From CAZLGM01 sp964623625 (GTDB lineage Bacteria > Desulfobacterota > Desulfobulbia > Desulfobulbales > Desulfocapsaceae): 64,000 bases of DNA. Numbering within the stretch: the first letter of the stretch is position 1; every line of letters begins with the position of its first letter. The notes beneath the pieces were generated by a model that saw only the letters and a program-made list of their open reading frames with translations, did not search any database and had not been told where the DNA came from. The stretch is from the NCBI GenBank assembly GCA_964623625.1, contig CAZUUJ010000013.1, positions 1 to 64,000 on the forward strand, given 5' to 3'. The translations under genes were made by a program, and so were the position numbers. Positions 54,580-63,093 of this stretch are shown piece after piece.

Positions 54580-55089
54580 ATGAATATCGTACTCATCGGA
54601 TATCGGGGAACCGGAAAAAGCGCTGTTGGTGACATTCTTGCCGAAAAGTTATCAATGAAATGCATCGGTATGGACGCTGAAATCGTTCAAAAGGCCGGTT
54701 GTTCCATCCCTGAGATTGTGGCAAAGGACGGATGGGTGCGATTCCGGGATATGGAATCCGAGCTTGCTAGAGAATTATCCGTTCTCGATAACGTGATTAT
54801 CGATACCGGAGGCGGGGTCATCGAGAGGCCCCAAAACATTGAGTTTCTGCGAAAGAACGGTTTGGTCTTTTGGCTCAAGGCTTCGGTAGATGTGATTGTT
54901 TCCAGAATAGCAGATGGCACTGAAAGACCGGCTCTGACTGAGGGAAAAACCTTCACTGAGGAGGTGGCTGAAGTATTGGAGGCAAGGATTCCTAAATATC
55001 AGGCAGCCTGTCAGTTTGAAATCGATACTGGCAGCTTGAGTCCCGAGCAGGTTGCCGCTGAAATTGTAGATCATCTCAAGACGGACTGA
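54580..55089 (+). CDS. aroK: Shikimate kinase
   Basis: A 169-residue P-loop kinase: GYRGTGKSAVGDILAEKL, MDAEIVQKAG, the GTERPAL-like lid and the conserved GGGVIERPQNIEFLRKNG. AGGAGG precedes the ATG at 54580 by about 9 bases. It phosphorylates shikimate after AroE. Confidence 0.93.
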   Translation: MNIVLIGYRGTGKSAVGDILAEKLSMKCIGMDAEIVQKAGCSIPEIVAKDGWVRFRDMESELARELSVLDNVIIDTGGGVIERPQNIEFLRKNGLVFWLKASVDVIVSRIADGTERPALTEGKTFTEEVAEVLEARIPKYQAACQFEIDTGSLSPEQVAAEIVDHLKTD

Positions 55090-55214
55090 TGCTACCCGGC
55101 TTCCACCCCTTTCAAAACCCAGGTTTATTTTTTTGAAAAACCCTATAAATACTGATCGTTCCCGCTTTTCCCATTTATCGGACAGTCAGGTATGTCAATC
55201 TGAAACCAATAGTA

Positions 55215-56270
55215 TCAGCCCACCAGTTCCACTTCCGTTTCATCTGTTCTATCGACGATTTCACCTATCAGATACGCCTGTTCATTAAGTTCGTTAAAAC
55301 AGGCGATAACGCCTTCTGTTTGTGAAGCATCAACTACGACCATCATGCCGATACCCATATTGAAGGTCCGATACATCTCGTCGTTGGGAACCTCTCCTTT
55401 TTCTTCCAGGAAAGGAAAGACCGGCGGCAGGGGCCAACTGGATATATCGATGACAGCCTTGCAGGAGTCGGGCAGGACCCGGGGGATGTTGTCGATGAAG
55501 CCGCCGCCGGTATTGTGAATGATACCGTTTAAGGCATACTCTTTGAGTACATCGAGAACAGAGGCAACATAGATGTGTGTTGGTCGTAGCAGTTCTTCCC
55601 CCAACGTGCAGCCAAGTTCATCAATATATTGATCCACAGTCAACTTCAAGTCTGCCAGACAGATTTTGCGAACCAGCGAATAACCGTTTGAGTGTAAGCC
55701 TGAAGATGCCAGGCCGATAATCCTGTCACCTGTTTTAACTTTGGAGCCATCGATGATTTTGTGCCGATCGACCACACCGACGACAAATCCGGCAAGGTCG
55801 TAATCGCCCGGCTTATACAGGCCTGGCATTTCAGCAGTTTCGCCGCCAACCAGTGAACAACGCGCCTGCTTACAGCCATCGGCAATACCTTTGACTACCT
55901 CTTTGGCTACATCAAGTTCGAGTCTGCCAACGGAAAAATAGTCAAGAAAACACAACGGTTGAGCTCCACCGACGATTATATCGTTGACACACATGGCCAC
56001 CAGATCGATACCGATGGTGTCGTGTTTGTTACATAAGCCGGCAACTGCAAGCTTAGTCCCTACACCATCCGTGGACGAGACGAGAACCGGGTTGCGGTAT
56101 GCCCTGGTATCCAGCTCAAAAAGACTGGAAAAACCACCGATATTACTCAATACACCTGGTTGATGAGTAGCGGCTACAATGTCTTTGATTTCTCGGACAA
56201 AAGCATTTCCTTTATCGATATCAACACCTGCTTCGCTGTATTTTGATTGTTTGGGTTCGCTCATGTTCAT
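55215..56270 (-). CDS. purM: Phosphoribosylformylglycinamidine cyclo-ligase (AIR synthetase)
   Basis: A 351-residue enzyme of the PurM/ThiL fold. It shows YSEAGVDIDKGN, the STDGVGTKLAVA substrate site, DIIVGGAQPLCFLDYFSVG and LVGGETAEMPGLYKPGDYDLAGFVVGV, then HNTGGGFIDNIPRVLP. Start ATG 56270 or ATG 56264 two codons later. It stands apart from purDE. Confidence 0.95.
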   Translation of the reverse strand: MNMSEPKQSKYSEAGVDIDKGNAFVREIKDIVAATHQPGVLSNIGGFSSLFELDTRAYRNPVLVSSTDGVGTKLAVAGLCNKHDTIGIDLVAMCVNDIIVGGAQPLCFLDYFSVGRLELDVAKEVVKGIADGCKQARCSLVGGETAEMPGLYKPGDYDLAGFVVGVVDRHKIIDGSKVKTGDRIIGLASSGLHSNGYSLVRKICLADLKLTVDQYIDELGCTLGEELLRPTHIYVASVLDVLKEYALNGIIHNTGGGFIDNIPRVLPDSCKAVIDISSWPLPPVFPFLEEKGEVPNDEMYRTFNMGIGMMVVVDASQTEGVIACFNELNEQAYLIGEIVDRTDETEVELVG

Positions 56271-56467
56271 ATCCCTGGTGGTGGAGGAGTTGAAGAATAT
56301 ATCGGGATCAGTTGCCCGCTTGACAGTGAATGATCTGATATACTATTAAGGGATCGGGTAAAATGCAATTGAATATCCGTCGGACTAAGCGGCCACGCGA
56401 ATACAGGAAATGAGTGTACTGGTGTGGTCAATTCCATTCATGTATCTGAATATTTTCTGAAAATCAC

Positions 56468-56659
56468 ATGAAACTGCTCTTTCTGTTGATCGGTATGGTC
56501 CTTATTTTAGAAGGCCTTCCCTATGTGGCTGCACCTGAAGCCATGCGGGAGTGGCTGGCAAAACTCTCCGAGATGGAAGCCCCAATGTTGCGGAAGATCG
56601 GCATCGTTGTAATGAGTACAGGCTTTATTCTCTGCTGGGTTGTACAGACGTTTTTCTAG
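56468..56659 (+). CDS. DUF2065 small membrane protein (YjeT-like)
   Basis: A 63-residue protein with two predicted helices (about residues 1-20 and 43-62) and the DUF2065 pattern: GMVLILEGLPYVAAPEAMREW, then MEAPMLRKIGIVVMSTGFILCW. Function is unknown; in proteobacteria it is often near purA or hflC. Confidence 0.85.
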   Translation: MKLLFLLIGMVLILEGLPYVAAPEAMREWLAKLSEMEAPMLRKIGIVVMSTGFILCWVVQTFF

Positions 56660-56691
56660 TTAGCTTTTTAGTTATCGTCTCACAAAAGGGA

Positions 56692-57909
56692 TCAGCGGCG
56701 TTTCTCCAACAGCGTGAGGTGACCTGTTACCCACACTCCTTTCTCCTGGCGCAGGTTTGTTTCAGTTTGACAAACAAGTTGCCAGCCGGTCTGCTCAGCC
56801 GTATTCCGTATATAAACAGGGGCATGTTGAAAGCGGCCGGTTTTTCCCAGGCTGAAATCCCCATCTTTCATTCGTGTTTCAGTTGAAAAGCAGAAAACAC
56901 ATCCATCCAGGCTGCATCGATAGGTTAACTGAAAAAGGGAAGTTAACTCTGCGAAGTAATTCAGAACATCGGCAGCGATTATGCAATCATACAGGTGGTG
57001 TTCCCCAGCGAGAAATTGTTCGATATCAGCGATAACAAGTCTGTGGTAGATACCCTTTTCCCTTGCCTTTTTGATCATTTGTTTTGAGAGATCGATTCCA
57101 GTAAGGTGGTTAGCGGTATTGGCAAAAACCTGTCCTGAGAGTCCGGTGCCACAGCCAAGATCAACAAGTCTCTTTCTTTTGGTATTCGATTGAAAAAAAC
57201 GGTCATAAAGTTGCCTCAGACCGTCCGGTACTGCATATTTGAGTTGATCAACGACAGAAGCTTCATAATTGTCAGAGTAATTGTCAAAGATGTCAGTGAT
57301 ATATTGTGTTGACGGCTTCTTTTGACTGCTGCCGGTTAAGGCAGCAAACATATGAGAAGCACCTTCATGATCCGGGTTTATGGTGAGCAGCCGTTTATAG
57401 AAAGAGAGTGCCAGCTTGTCTTCACCCATCTTGTGATACAGGTAGGCGAGGTTGTTGAGGCTGGAAGGGTGGGCGTCGTCAATCTGCAAAGCCCTCCGGT
57501 AATATTTGATGGCTTCGGTTTCCTGATGGTCGGTCTGATAGCAAAAACCGATATTGTAGTAAATATCGGGATCATCCGATGAGTGGCTGAAACATTTTTC
57601 ATACCATGAAATGGCCTGTTTTATACTACCCGTTTTCTGATAGCACATGGCCAGGTTAAAAAATATATCCGCATCGTTTGAAGAAAGATCGATTGCCTGA
57701 AGATAGCATGTAATGGCCTCACTGAACCGTTCGAGTTGCTGATAGGCAAGTCCTGTATTGTACAGAAGCAGTGGAGAATCGGGAAACTTCTCAAGAAGGC
57801 GTTTGTACAAAAGCAGAGCATCGCTGAGTTTGCCGGTCTGGTGCAGATGGCAGGCTGAATTGAAGAGATCCTCCGGATTCCCGATAATCTGTTTTCTGGA
57901 TTTATTCAT
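56692..57909 (-). CDS. TPR-repeat protein with class I methyltransferase domain
   Basis: A 405-residue protein. Residues 1-185 contain five TPR units (LLLYNTGLAYQQLERFSEAI, IFFNLAMCYQKTGSIKQAI and so on). Residues about 205-400 are a Rossmann methyltransferase with motif I LVDLGCGTGLSGQVFANTAN, motif II ADIEQFLAG and CIIAADVLNYF. The substrate is unknown. The arrangement matches methyltransferases that act on proteins or large substrates, but that is inference. Confidence 0.85.
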   Translation of the reverse strand: MNKSRKQIIGNPEDLFNSACHLHQTGKLSDALLLYKRLLEKFPDSPLLLYNTGLAYQQLERFSEAITCYLQAIDLSSNDADIFFNLAMCYQKTGSIKQAISWYEKCFSHSSDDPDIYYNIGFCYQTDHQETEAIKYYRRALQIDDAHPSSLNNLAYLYHKMGEDKLALSFYKRLLTINPDHEGASHMFAALTGSSQKKPSTQYITDIFDNYSDNYEASVVDQLKYAVPDGLRQLYDRFFQSNTKRKRLVDLGCGTGLSGQVFANTANHLTGIDLSKQMIKKAREKGIYHRLVIADIEQFLAGEHHLYDCIIAADVLNYFAELTSLFQLTYRCSLDGCVFCFSTETRMKDGDFSLGKTGRFQHAPVYIRNTAEQTGWQLVCQTETNLRQEKGVWVTGHLTLLEKRR

Positions 57910-57979
57910 GTTGTCCTAATTTATCGATCAACAACAATAGAATTGACAATTTCACCGGGATGGATGTACTATGCTACAT

Positions 57980-58021
57980 CCGAATCCGTGAGCGCCCGCC
58001 CGCATTGCATTTGAAAGCGCT
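57980..58021 (-). repeat. Fragment of family-1 repeat
   Basis: CGAATCCGTGAGCGC followed by a GCGC-rich stretch matches the terminal part of copy A (GAATCCGTGAGCGCC). The palindromic core is missing. Confidence 0.55.
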
Positions 58022-58203
58022 CAAACCGATCAGCATAACCAACCATGGCTGTTCGGCTCGATCACTTCCAGTTACAGCACAGGCGAACGCTCACCAATTC
58101 AGATGATATCTATCATAGCGCTCTTGAGCTTGAAACTATTGGCGCAAACGGGGCTCCAACTGTACCATACTGTAAATCATTTGCAAGGTTGCAAGGTGTT
58201 GAT

Positions 58204-59592
58204 ATGGCAAAAGATGTAAGAATGAAAACCGAGCTTATTGGAAATGAAGGAATGGTCATCCTGGATATGGTCAGGAGGCTGAACAGAAGAAGTGCCGATG
58301 AACATCTGCTCAAGCTGATCAATAAGACCCATCCGGCCGATATGGCATGGGTCTTCCGGCATCTTTCCGAGAAGGAGCGCTGCGAAGTTTTTGACGTCAT
58401 CAGTCATACGGAGCGGGTAGGCGAATTCCTAAGTGAACTGGATGAGGCCATTATGCTCGAGATCGTCGAGGGTCTCGATAGCAAATTTTTAGCCGATATT
58501 ATCAGTGAGATGCCGTCCGATGATGCTGCTGATATCATCGAGGCCTTACCTAAGGAAATAGCCGACAACCTACGTACCCATATGGAGTCGAAGGAGCTCA
58601 AAGAGGTTGATGAACTACTGCAGTACCATCCGGAATCGGCAGGTGGCCTCATGCTACCCAATTTCATGTATCTCGATGAAGAACTATCCGTCGGGGAGGC
58701 GATCAGCCTGGTTCAGAAGCGCAGTGAGAATAAAGAGATGGTCTTTTATCTCTATATCACCCATGGTGAATGTAAGTTATCCGGTGTTCTTTCTTTGCGG
58801 GAACTGTTGATGCATCCACCGGAGCGCCTTCTCAAAAACATCATGAATCCCCATGTCATCTCTGTTAGTACCGAAACCGACCAGGAAGAAGTCGCCCATG
58901 TTGTATCCCAATACAATATTCTGGCTGTTCCTGTTGTCGATGCATCTTATACCTTGGTTGGAATCGTAACAGTTGATGATATTATTGACGTTATCCGTGA
59001 GGAGGCAACCGAAGACTTTCTGCAAATGGCTGGTGCCGGTAAGGACCGGGAAATTCTGCTTAAATCGGTTCAGGAAAGTGCCCTTATTCGTGCTCCCTGG
59101 CTGTTTGCCTCATGGATAGGTGGGATTGCTGCAATGTTCATTATCGGCGCCTTCGAGCAGGAATTGAGACAGGTTCTGGCCCTTGCCGCCTTTATTCCAA
59201 TCGTCATGGGTATGGGAGGCAATATTGCCACTCAATCTTCGACAATCATTGTCAGGGGAATTGCCACCGGCCGGATCAATATGAACCAATTATTGATTGT
59301 CGTGTTTAAAGAGTTGCGGGTTGGGTTGATACTCGGGCTGATCTATGGGGTTTTTCTGGGCGTTGTCGCCTTTCTTGGGTACAGCGAACCGAAACTTCTT
59401 GGTTTGGTTGTTGGAATCGCTATCTTCTTTTCAATGGCCATGTCTGCGACCATCGGAACCGTCATTCCGCTGCTGTTGAAACGGTTTGATATCGACGCTG
59501 CGGTGGCTACAGGTCCATTTGTAACAACTTCAATTGATATCGTCGGGGTTCTCCTCTATTTCTGGGTGGCAAAGGCTCTGCTTCACATATAG
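58204..59592 (+). CDS. mgtE: Magnesium transporter MgtE
   Basis: A 462-residue magnesium channel. Order: the N-terminal superhelical domain (DEAIMLEIVEGLDSKFLADII, then MPSDDAADIIEALP), a CBS pair (about 200-320, with VDASYTLVGIVTVDDIIDVI), and five C-terminal membrane helices with MGMGGNIATQSSTIIVRG and the VTTSIDIVG end. I chose ATG 58204, which gives normal MgtE length; an ATG at 58045 adds 53 residues that match nothing. AAGGTG precedes the chosen ATG. Confidence 0.9.
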   Translation: MAKDVRMKTELIGNEGMVILDMVRRLNRRSADEHLLKLINKTHPADMAWVFRHLSEKERCEVFDVISHTERVGEFLSELDEAIMLEIVEGLDSKFLADIISEMPSDDAADIIEALPKEIADNLRTHMESKELKEVDELLQYHPESAGGLMLPNFMYLDEELSVGEAISLVQKRSENKEMVFYLYITHGECKLSGVLSLRELLMHPPERLLKNIMNPHVISVSTETDQEEVAHVVSQYNILAVPVVDASYTLVGIVTVDDIIDVIREEATEDFLQMAGAGKDREILLKSVQESALIRAPWLFASWIGGIAAMFIIGAFEQELRQVLALAAFIPIVMGMGGNIATQSSTIIVRGIATGRINMNQLLIVVFKELRVGLILGLIYGVFLGVVAFLGYSEPKLLGLVVGIAIFFSMAMSATIGTVIPLLLKRFDIDAAVATGPFVTTSIDIVGVLLYFWVAKALLHI

Positions 59593-59690
59593 CACAAACG
59601 GTTACGTTTTCTGGTATATTCTATCGGCCGGAGAGTATTTTCGATCAGGACCATTCAGGTTATTCATGAATCAGTCAAAACCAAACACCA

Positions 59691-60803
59691 ATGCGCGCTT
59701 CATCTCCTAAAACAACCATATCAGTCTGGGCCGTTATTCTCCTTGTAGGATTGATCCTTTATCTCCTTTTTAATCCGTTCAAACTTCTACAAACAAAACA
59801 GGACAGCTCTCCGCGGATGGTTACCGCCCGTGGTGATCTGGCTGCCGATGAACAGAATACAATCGACATATTCAGAAATACGGCGCCGTCTGTGGTATAC
59901 ATCACTTCCATTGCTGTTCGACGAAATTTATTCTCACTCAATGCCGTAGAAATACCCCAGGGAACAGGTTCGGGATTTGTATGGGACGAGCAAGGTAGGA
60001 TTGTGACTAATTATCATGTCATTTCCGATGCTAACCGTATCAAGGTCACGATGGCCGATCAGTCATCCTGGAAGGCGGTCCTTGTGGGTGCCGCACCTGA
60101 TAAGGATCTGGCTGTTCTGCAGATAGGAAAACCTGTGCACACATTGAGGCCTATTCCCATTGGCGAGTCCGAGAATCTTCTAGTCGGTCAAAAGGTTTTT
60201 GCCATTGGCAATCCTTTTGGACTTGATCACACAATCACTTCCGGTATCATTTCCGCTCTGGGAAGAGAGATCAAAGCGATTACCGGTAGAGTGATAAAAG
60301 GAGTGATTCAGACAGATGCAGCGATTAATCCGGGTAATTCAGGCGGGCCGCTGTTGGATAGCGCCGGCAGACTTATCGGCGTTAATACTGCTATTTTCAG
60401 TCCATCAGGGGCCTATGCGGGGATTGGCTTTGCCGTGCCTGTTGAGGAGGTGAACCGAGTTGTTCCCCAGATCATCCGTCATGGAAAACTGATAAAGCCG
60501 GGGATCGGCGCTTCACTGGCCGATGCAAGGGTGGCAAGACGGCTTGGTATTGAGGGCGTGCTGATATTAGGTGTGCAGAAGGGTGGACCTGCCGATAAAG
60601 CCGGTCTTCGTCCTACTACACAGTTCAGGGGAGAGATCGTTCTGGGTGACTCCATTATCAAGATCAACGGAAAAGACGTGCGGTCCTTCAATGATATCAG
60701 AGATGAAATAGAACGATTTCAGGTCGGTGAGGAAGTATCGATCACGGTTTTACGTGAAGGTCGGGAGATCACTCTCCCTTTGATTTTAACAGCACTTGAG
60801 TAG
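59691..60803 (+). CDS. DegS/HtrA-type serine protease with one PDZ domain
   Basis: A 370-residue envelope protease. One N-terminal transmembrane anchor (residues 10-28), then a trypsin-like domain with the catalytic triad in IVTNYHVISD (His), APDKDLAVLQI (Asp) and INPGNSGGPLLD (Ser). A single PDZ domain starts near residue 270 (GIGASLADARVARRL). The one anchor and one PDZ point to DegS rather than DegP. It would degrade misfolded envelope proteins or sense them. Confidence 0.9.
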   Translation: MRASSPKTTISVWAVILLVGLILYLLFNPFKLLQTKQDSSPRMVTARGDLAADEQNTIDIFRNTAPSVVYITSIAVRRNLFSLNAVEIPQGTGSGFVWDEQGRIVTNYHVISDANRIKVTMADQSSWKAVLVGAAPDKDLAVLQIGKPVHTLRPIPIGESENLLVGQKVFAIGNPFGLDHTITSGIISALGREIKAITGRVIKGVIQTDAAINPGNSGGPLLDSAGRLIGVNTAIFSPSGAYAGIGFAVPVEEVNRVVPQIIRHGKLIKPGIGASLADARVARRLGIEGVLILGVQKGGPADKAGLRPTTQFRGEIVLGDSIIKINGKDVRSFNDIRDEIERFQVGEEVSITVLREGREITLPLILTALE

Positions 60804-60903
60804 GAAGTTGCCTTCGGTCATACCCGATATTTACAGAAGAAGGTCAGGCTTTATCCTGTGAAGGGGTTAACTTTTGGACCTTTTTGCCGCTTCTGAGTGT
60901 CTG

Positions 60904-61398
60904 CTACTCCCACTTCATACTGATTCGCAGGCCGCTGAAGCTGCCGAAGTAAAACTCGTTGAAATCGTAAAAAGAACCCAATCGTCTCAACACTGAGATA
61001 GTGTCCGTGTCAACAAGAGACATTGCCCTTTTCGAAACATATGAATAGACCGAACTATCCGGTTGGCGATTTGTTTTGCTGAGATAATTCAACTGAATTT
61101 CCTTTTTATTGCTGTTTACCTCAATAAAAGTAACGCTGGAAAAATCCCTTGTTCTGAGGTCGTCTGTAAATGGTTGTTCAAGTTCGGGATCACCGGTGAC
61201 AAATTTATTGGTTATGGCCAAGAATTTCAGTTTGGCCCTTTCGTTGATGAAACCGGCTTGGAAAGAATGGACGGAATTGATGCCTGATCCAGCTTTTGAC
61301 AGAGCAGTTTTGGGCCGGTTATCCGCAGATAAACCACTGGAAAGCAGGGTAGAGGACAAACAGAAGATAAAGATGATGATGGTTCGTCTTATCAACAT
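60904..61398 (-). CDS. Unknown exported protein
   Basis: A 164-residue protein with a signal peptide (LIRRTIIIFIFCLSSTLLSSGLSA, residues 2-25) and no recognised domain. The ATG at 61398 is chosen; an upstream in-frame extension to 61485 lacks a signal-like start. A FYDFNEFYFGSFSG strand ends the protein. No Shine-Dalgarno is visible. Confidence 0.6.
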   Translation of the reverse strand: MLIRRTIIIFIFCLSSTLLSSGLSADNRPKTALSKAGSGINSVHSFQAGFINERAKLKFLAITNKFVTGDPELEQPFTDDLRTRDFSSVTFIEVNSNKKEIQLNYLSKTNRQPDSSVYSYVSKRAMSLVDTDTISVLRRLGSFYDFNEFYFGSFSGLRISMKWE

Positions 61399-61706
61399 GT
61401 CAAAGAAAATAGATGAAAATGAAGAAGAAGTCCAGTAAGGAATGATATCTGGTTGAATTTTCGTACCAGTATGACAAATAATCACTGGTCATCCGCACAG
61501 AAGAATGAAGTATTTATTATTGTCTGAATTGAGCGATTTTATTGTGAAGATATGTGCTGATATCTTGTACGCTAAGGTTTTACAAAAATCGCAGATATAC
61601 CCGGAAGTCTGTTGAAGATTGTTGGAAATCCTTAACGTGCAAGAGATTATACCAGATCGAGTACAAAATCGTTCAACTCAGGTTTGAATCACACAGGAAA
61701 AAAGCA
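61399..61706. other. Divergent intergenic region between two exported-protein genes
   Basis: No gene, RNA or repeat is recognisable. Confidence 0.4.
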
Positions 61707-62288
61707 ATGAAATGGAATATCGGTATAGTCCTTTGCTTGGCAATCCTGTTGACTCTTCGGTATTTTGTCATCGAAAACCGTTTTCGTTCTGAAGGCGGCC
61801 AAAACCGTTTGAAAATCCAGCGCTTGGTCATAGAAGATGCTATCCATAATAGCAAGCCAACTGTTGTTGCCTCGAACAATGATAACAAAACAGAACAAAT
61901 CGGGGAGAAAAGGAAAAAGAACGGATTTCAGATTTCGCTGCACAGTAAACGGCCGTTTGTTCAAAAGAGAGTGAAGTTCCAACCTTTTGAGCGAATTTAT
62001 ATCTATCTGGTTTTCGATCATATCAAGGTGGGAAAACACAATCTGTCAACTCACTGGCTTTCCCCCCAGGGTAAAGTCGCACAAAGGCTGTTTCGGGAAT
62101 TTGACTTGAACGAAGATACTGGATCTTACGGTGTGTATTTCTGGTTTGAGTTGATCAGAAATGGAGCGTTTACCAGAATGTTTACCGGTAATGAGTTCAG
62201 CAGCAAGGTTTACGGCGTATGGCGAGTTATAACCTATCTCAATGGCAAAAAAATCGACAGCAGAGAGTTTACGGTAACCGATGGCTAA
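61707..62288 (+). CDS. Unknown protein with N-terminal membrane anchor
   Basis: A 193-residue protein with one N-terminal hydrophobic helix (about residues 4-20) and a beta-rich domain from residue 70 (FERIYIYLVFDHIKVGKHNLSTHWL, then FWFELIRNGAFTRM). The fold looks like a small sandwich, and I cannot name it. AGGAAA lies 7 bases before ATG 61707. The domain may be extracytoplasmic. Confidence 0.65.
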   Translation: MKWNIGIVLCLAILLTLRYFVIENRFRSEGGQNRLKIQRLVIEDAIHNSKPTVVASNNDNKTEQIGEKRKKNGFQISLHSKRPFVQKRVKFQPFERIYIYLVFDHIKVGKHNLSTHWLSPQGKVAQRLFREFDLNEDTGSYGVYFWFELIRNGAFTRMFTGNEFSSKVYGVWRVITYLNGKKIDSREFTVTDG

Positions 62289-62463
62289 CAGTAACCTGAA
62301 CCCGCACCCCACAGGAAGTGCTCTTCCAGTGCTGGCGGAGGCCCCGGAGGGCGAATTACTCTTTCAGAATATAACAACAGGACTCAATAATACCTTGTCA
62401 TATCAGGATATTATCAACTCAAACAACAATCTACTTTACGGGTTTAGGAGATTGGTTTACTAT

Positions 62464-62605
62464 TACGCAGCGGTTTTACCATAAGCCGTAAAAACCGCCG
62501 GCTGTGCCGGCGGATAACGCTGCTCATTAAAACATGAGTGCTTCGCACATTTGCTCCCCGGCTTTGCCGGGAATCAAAGCCACGCATTTCACGCGTGGTT
62601 GTTTA
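62464..62605. repeat. Dispersed GC-rich hairpin repeat, family 2, copy 3
   Basis: The full set of hairpins is present in the opposite orientation: GCGGTTTTAC/GTAAAAACCGC (62471-62496), CCGCCGGCTGTGCCGGCGG (62495-62513), CCCGGCTTTGCCGGG (62557-62571) and CCACGCATTTCACGCGTGG (62580-62598). It ends at 62605, where TTA is the TAA stop of the minus-strand gene at 62603. Confidence 0.88.
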
Positions 62606-63055
62606 TTGATACACTTTCTCTTTGTGGCGCAGCCAGCCATCGGGATGACGACCGCCAGGATCATGGTGGGTCCAGTGGATGATTCCTCCTTTTTTATTGT
62701 ACTCATATTCGCCGTAAAACTCGACGATATCACCCACCTGCAGGATATCGATTCGAGGCGCCAGATCAATATTATGTGAAATCAGAAGGGTCTGCTGGTC
62801 GTTGTATCGGACTAAAAACCGTTGATGTTTGGCTCCTTTCATATCGTCGGCCAGCAGTTTGACAACACGTCCTTTACCTTCGACCTGAACATCACTCTTT
62901 TTTTGAGTATATGCCAAGACCACACCATCGATTTTTGTGACCTTGATATCGGTAGACGGTGGTTGGGTGACCGTTTTGTCGGACTGGTTGATATAGAGGG
63001 CAAGCATCAGCAGTGCGGCAACGATGATAAACTGGATAAGTCGTTGTTTCTTCAT
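62603..63055 (-). CDS. DUF3465 exported protein
   Basis: A 150-residue protein with an N-terminal membrane or signal helix (residues 5-22) and the DUF3465 pattern: VVKLLADDMKGAKHQRFLV, LLISHNIDLAPRID, then VEFYGEYEYN, GGIIHWTHHDPGGRHPDGWL. Function is unknown. The stop is in a family-2 repeat. Confidence 0.85.
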   Translation of the reverse strand: MKKQRLIQFIIVAALLMLALYINQSDKTVTQPPSTDIKVTKIDGVVLAYTQKKSDVQVEGKGRVVKLLADDMKGAKHQRFLVRYNDQQTLLISHNIDLAPRIDILQVGDIVEFYGEYEYNKKGGIIHWTHHDPGGRHPDGWLRHKEKVYQ

Positions 63056-63093
63056 GATATTGTAAGCTATGTGAAAGAATTATCAGGACGGTA

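Noticed and set aside
58045..58203. MgtE start at 58045
   Set aside because: The extra 53 residues are not family-like, and the ATG at 58204 with AAGGTG gives normal length.
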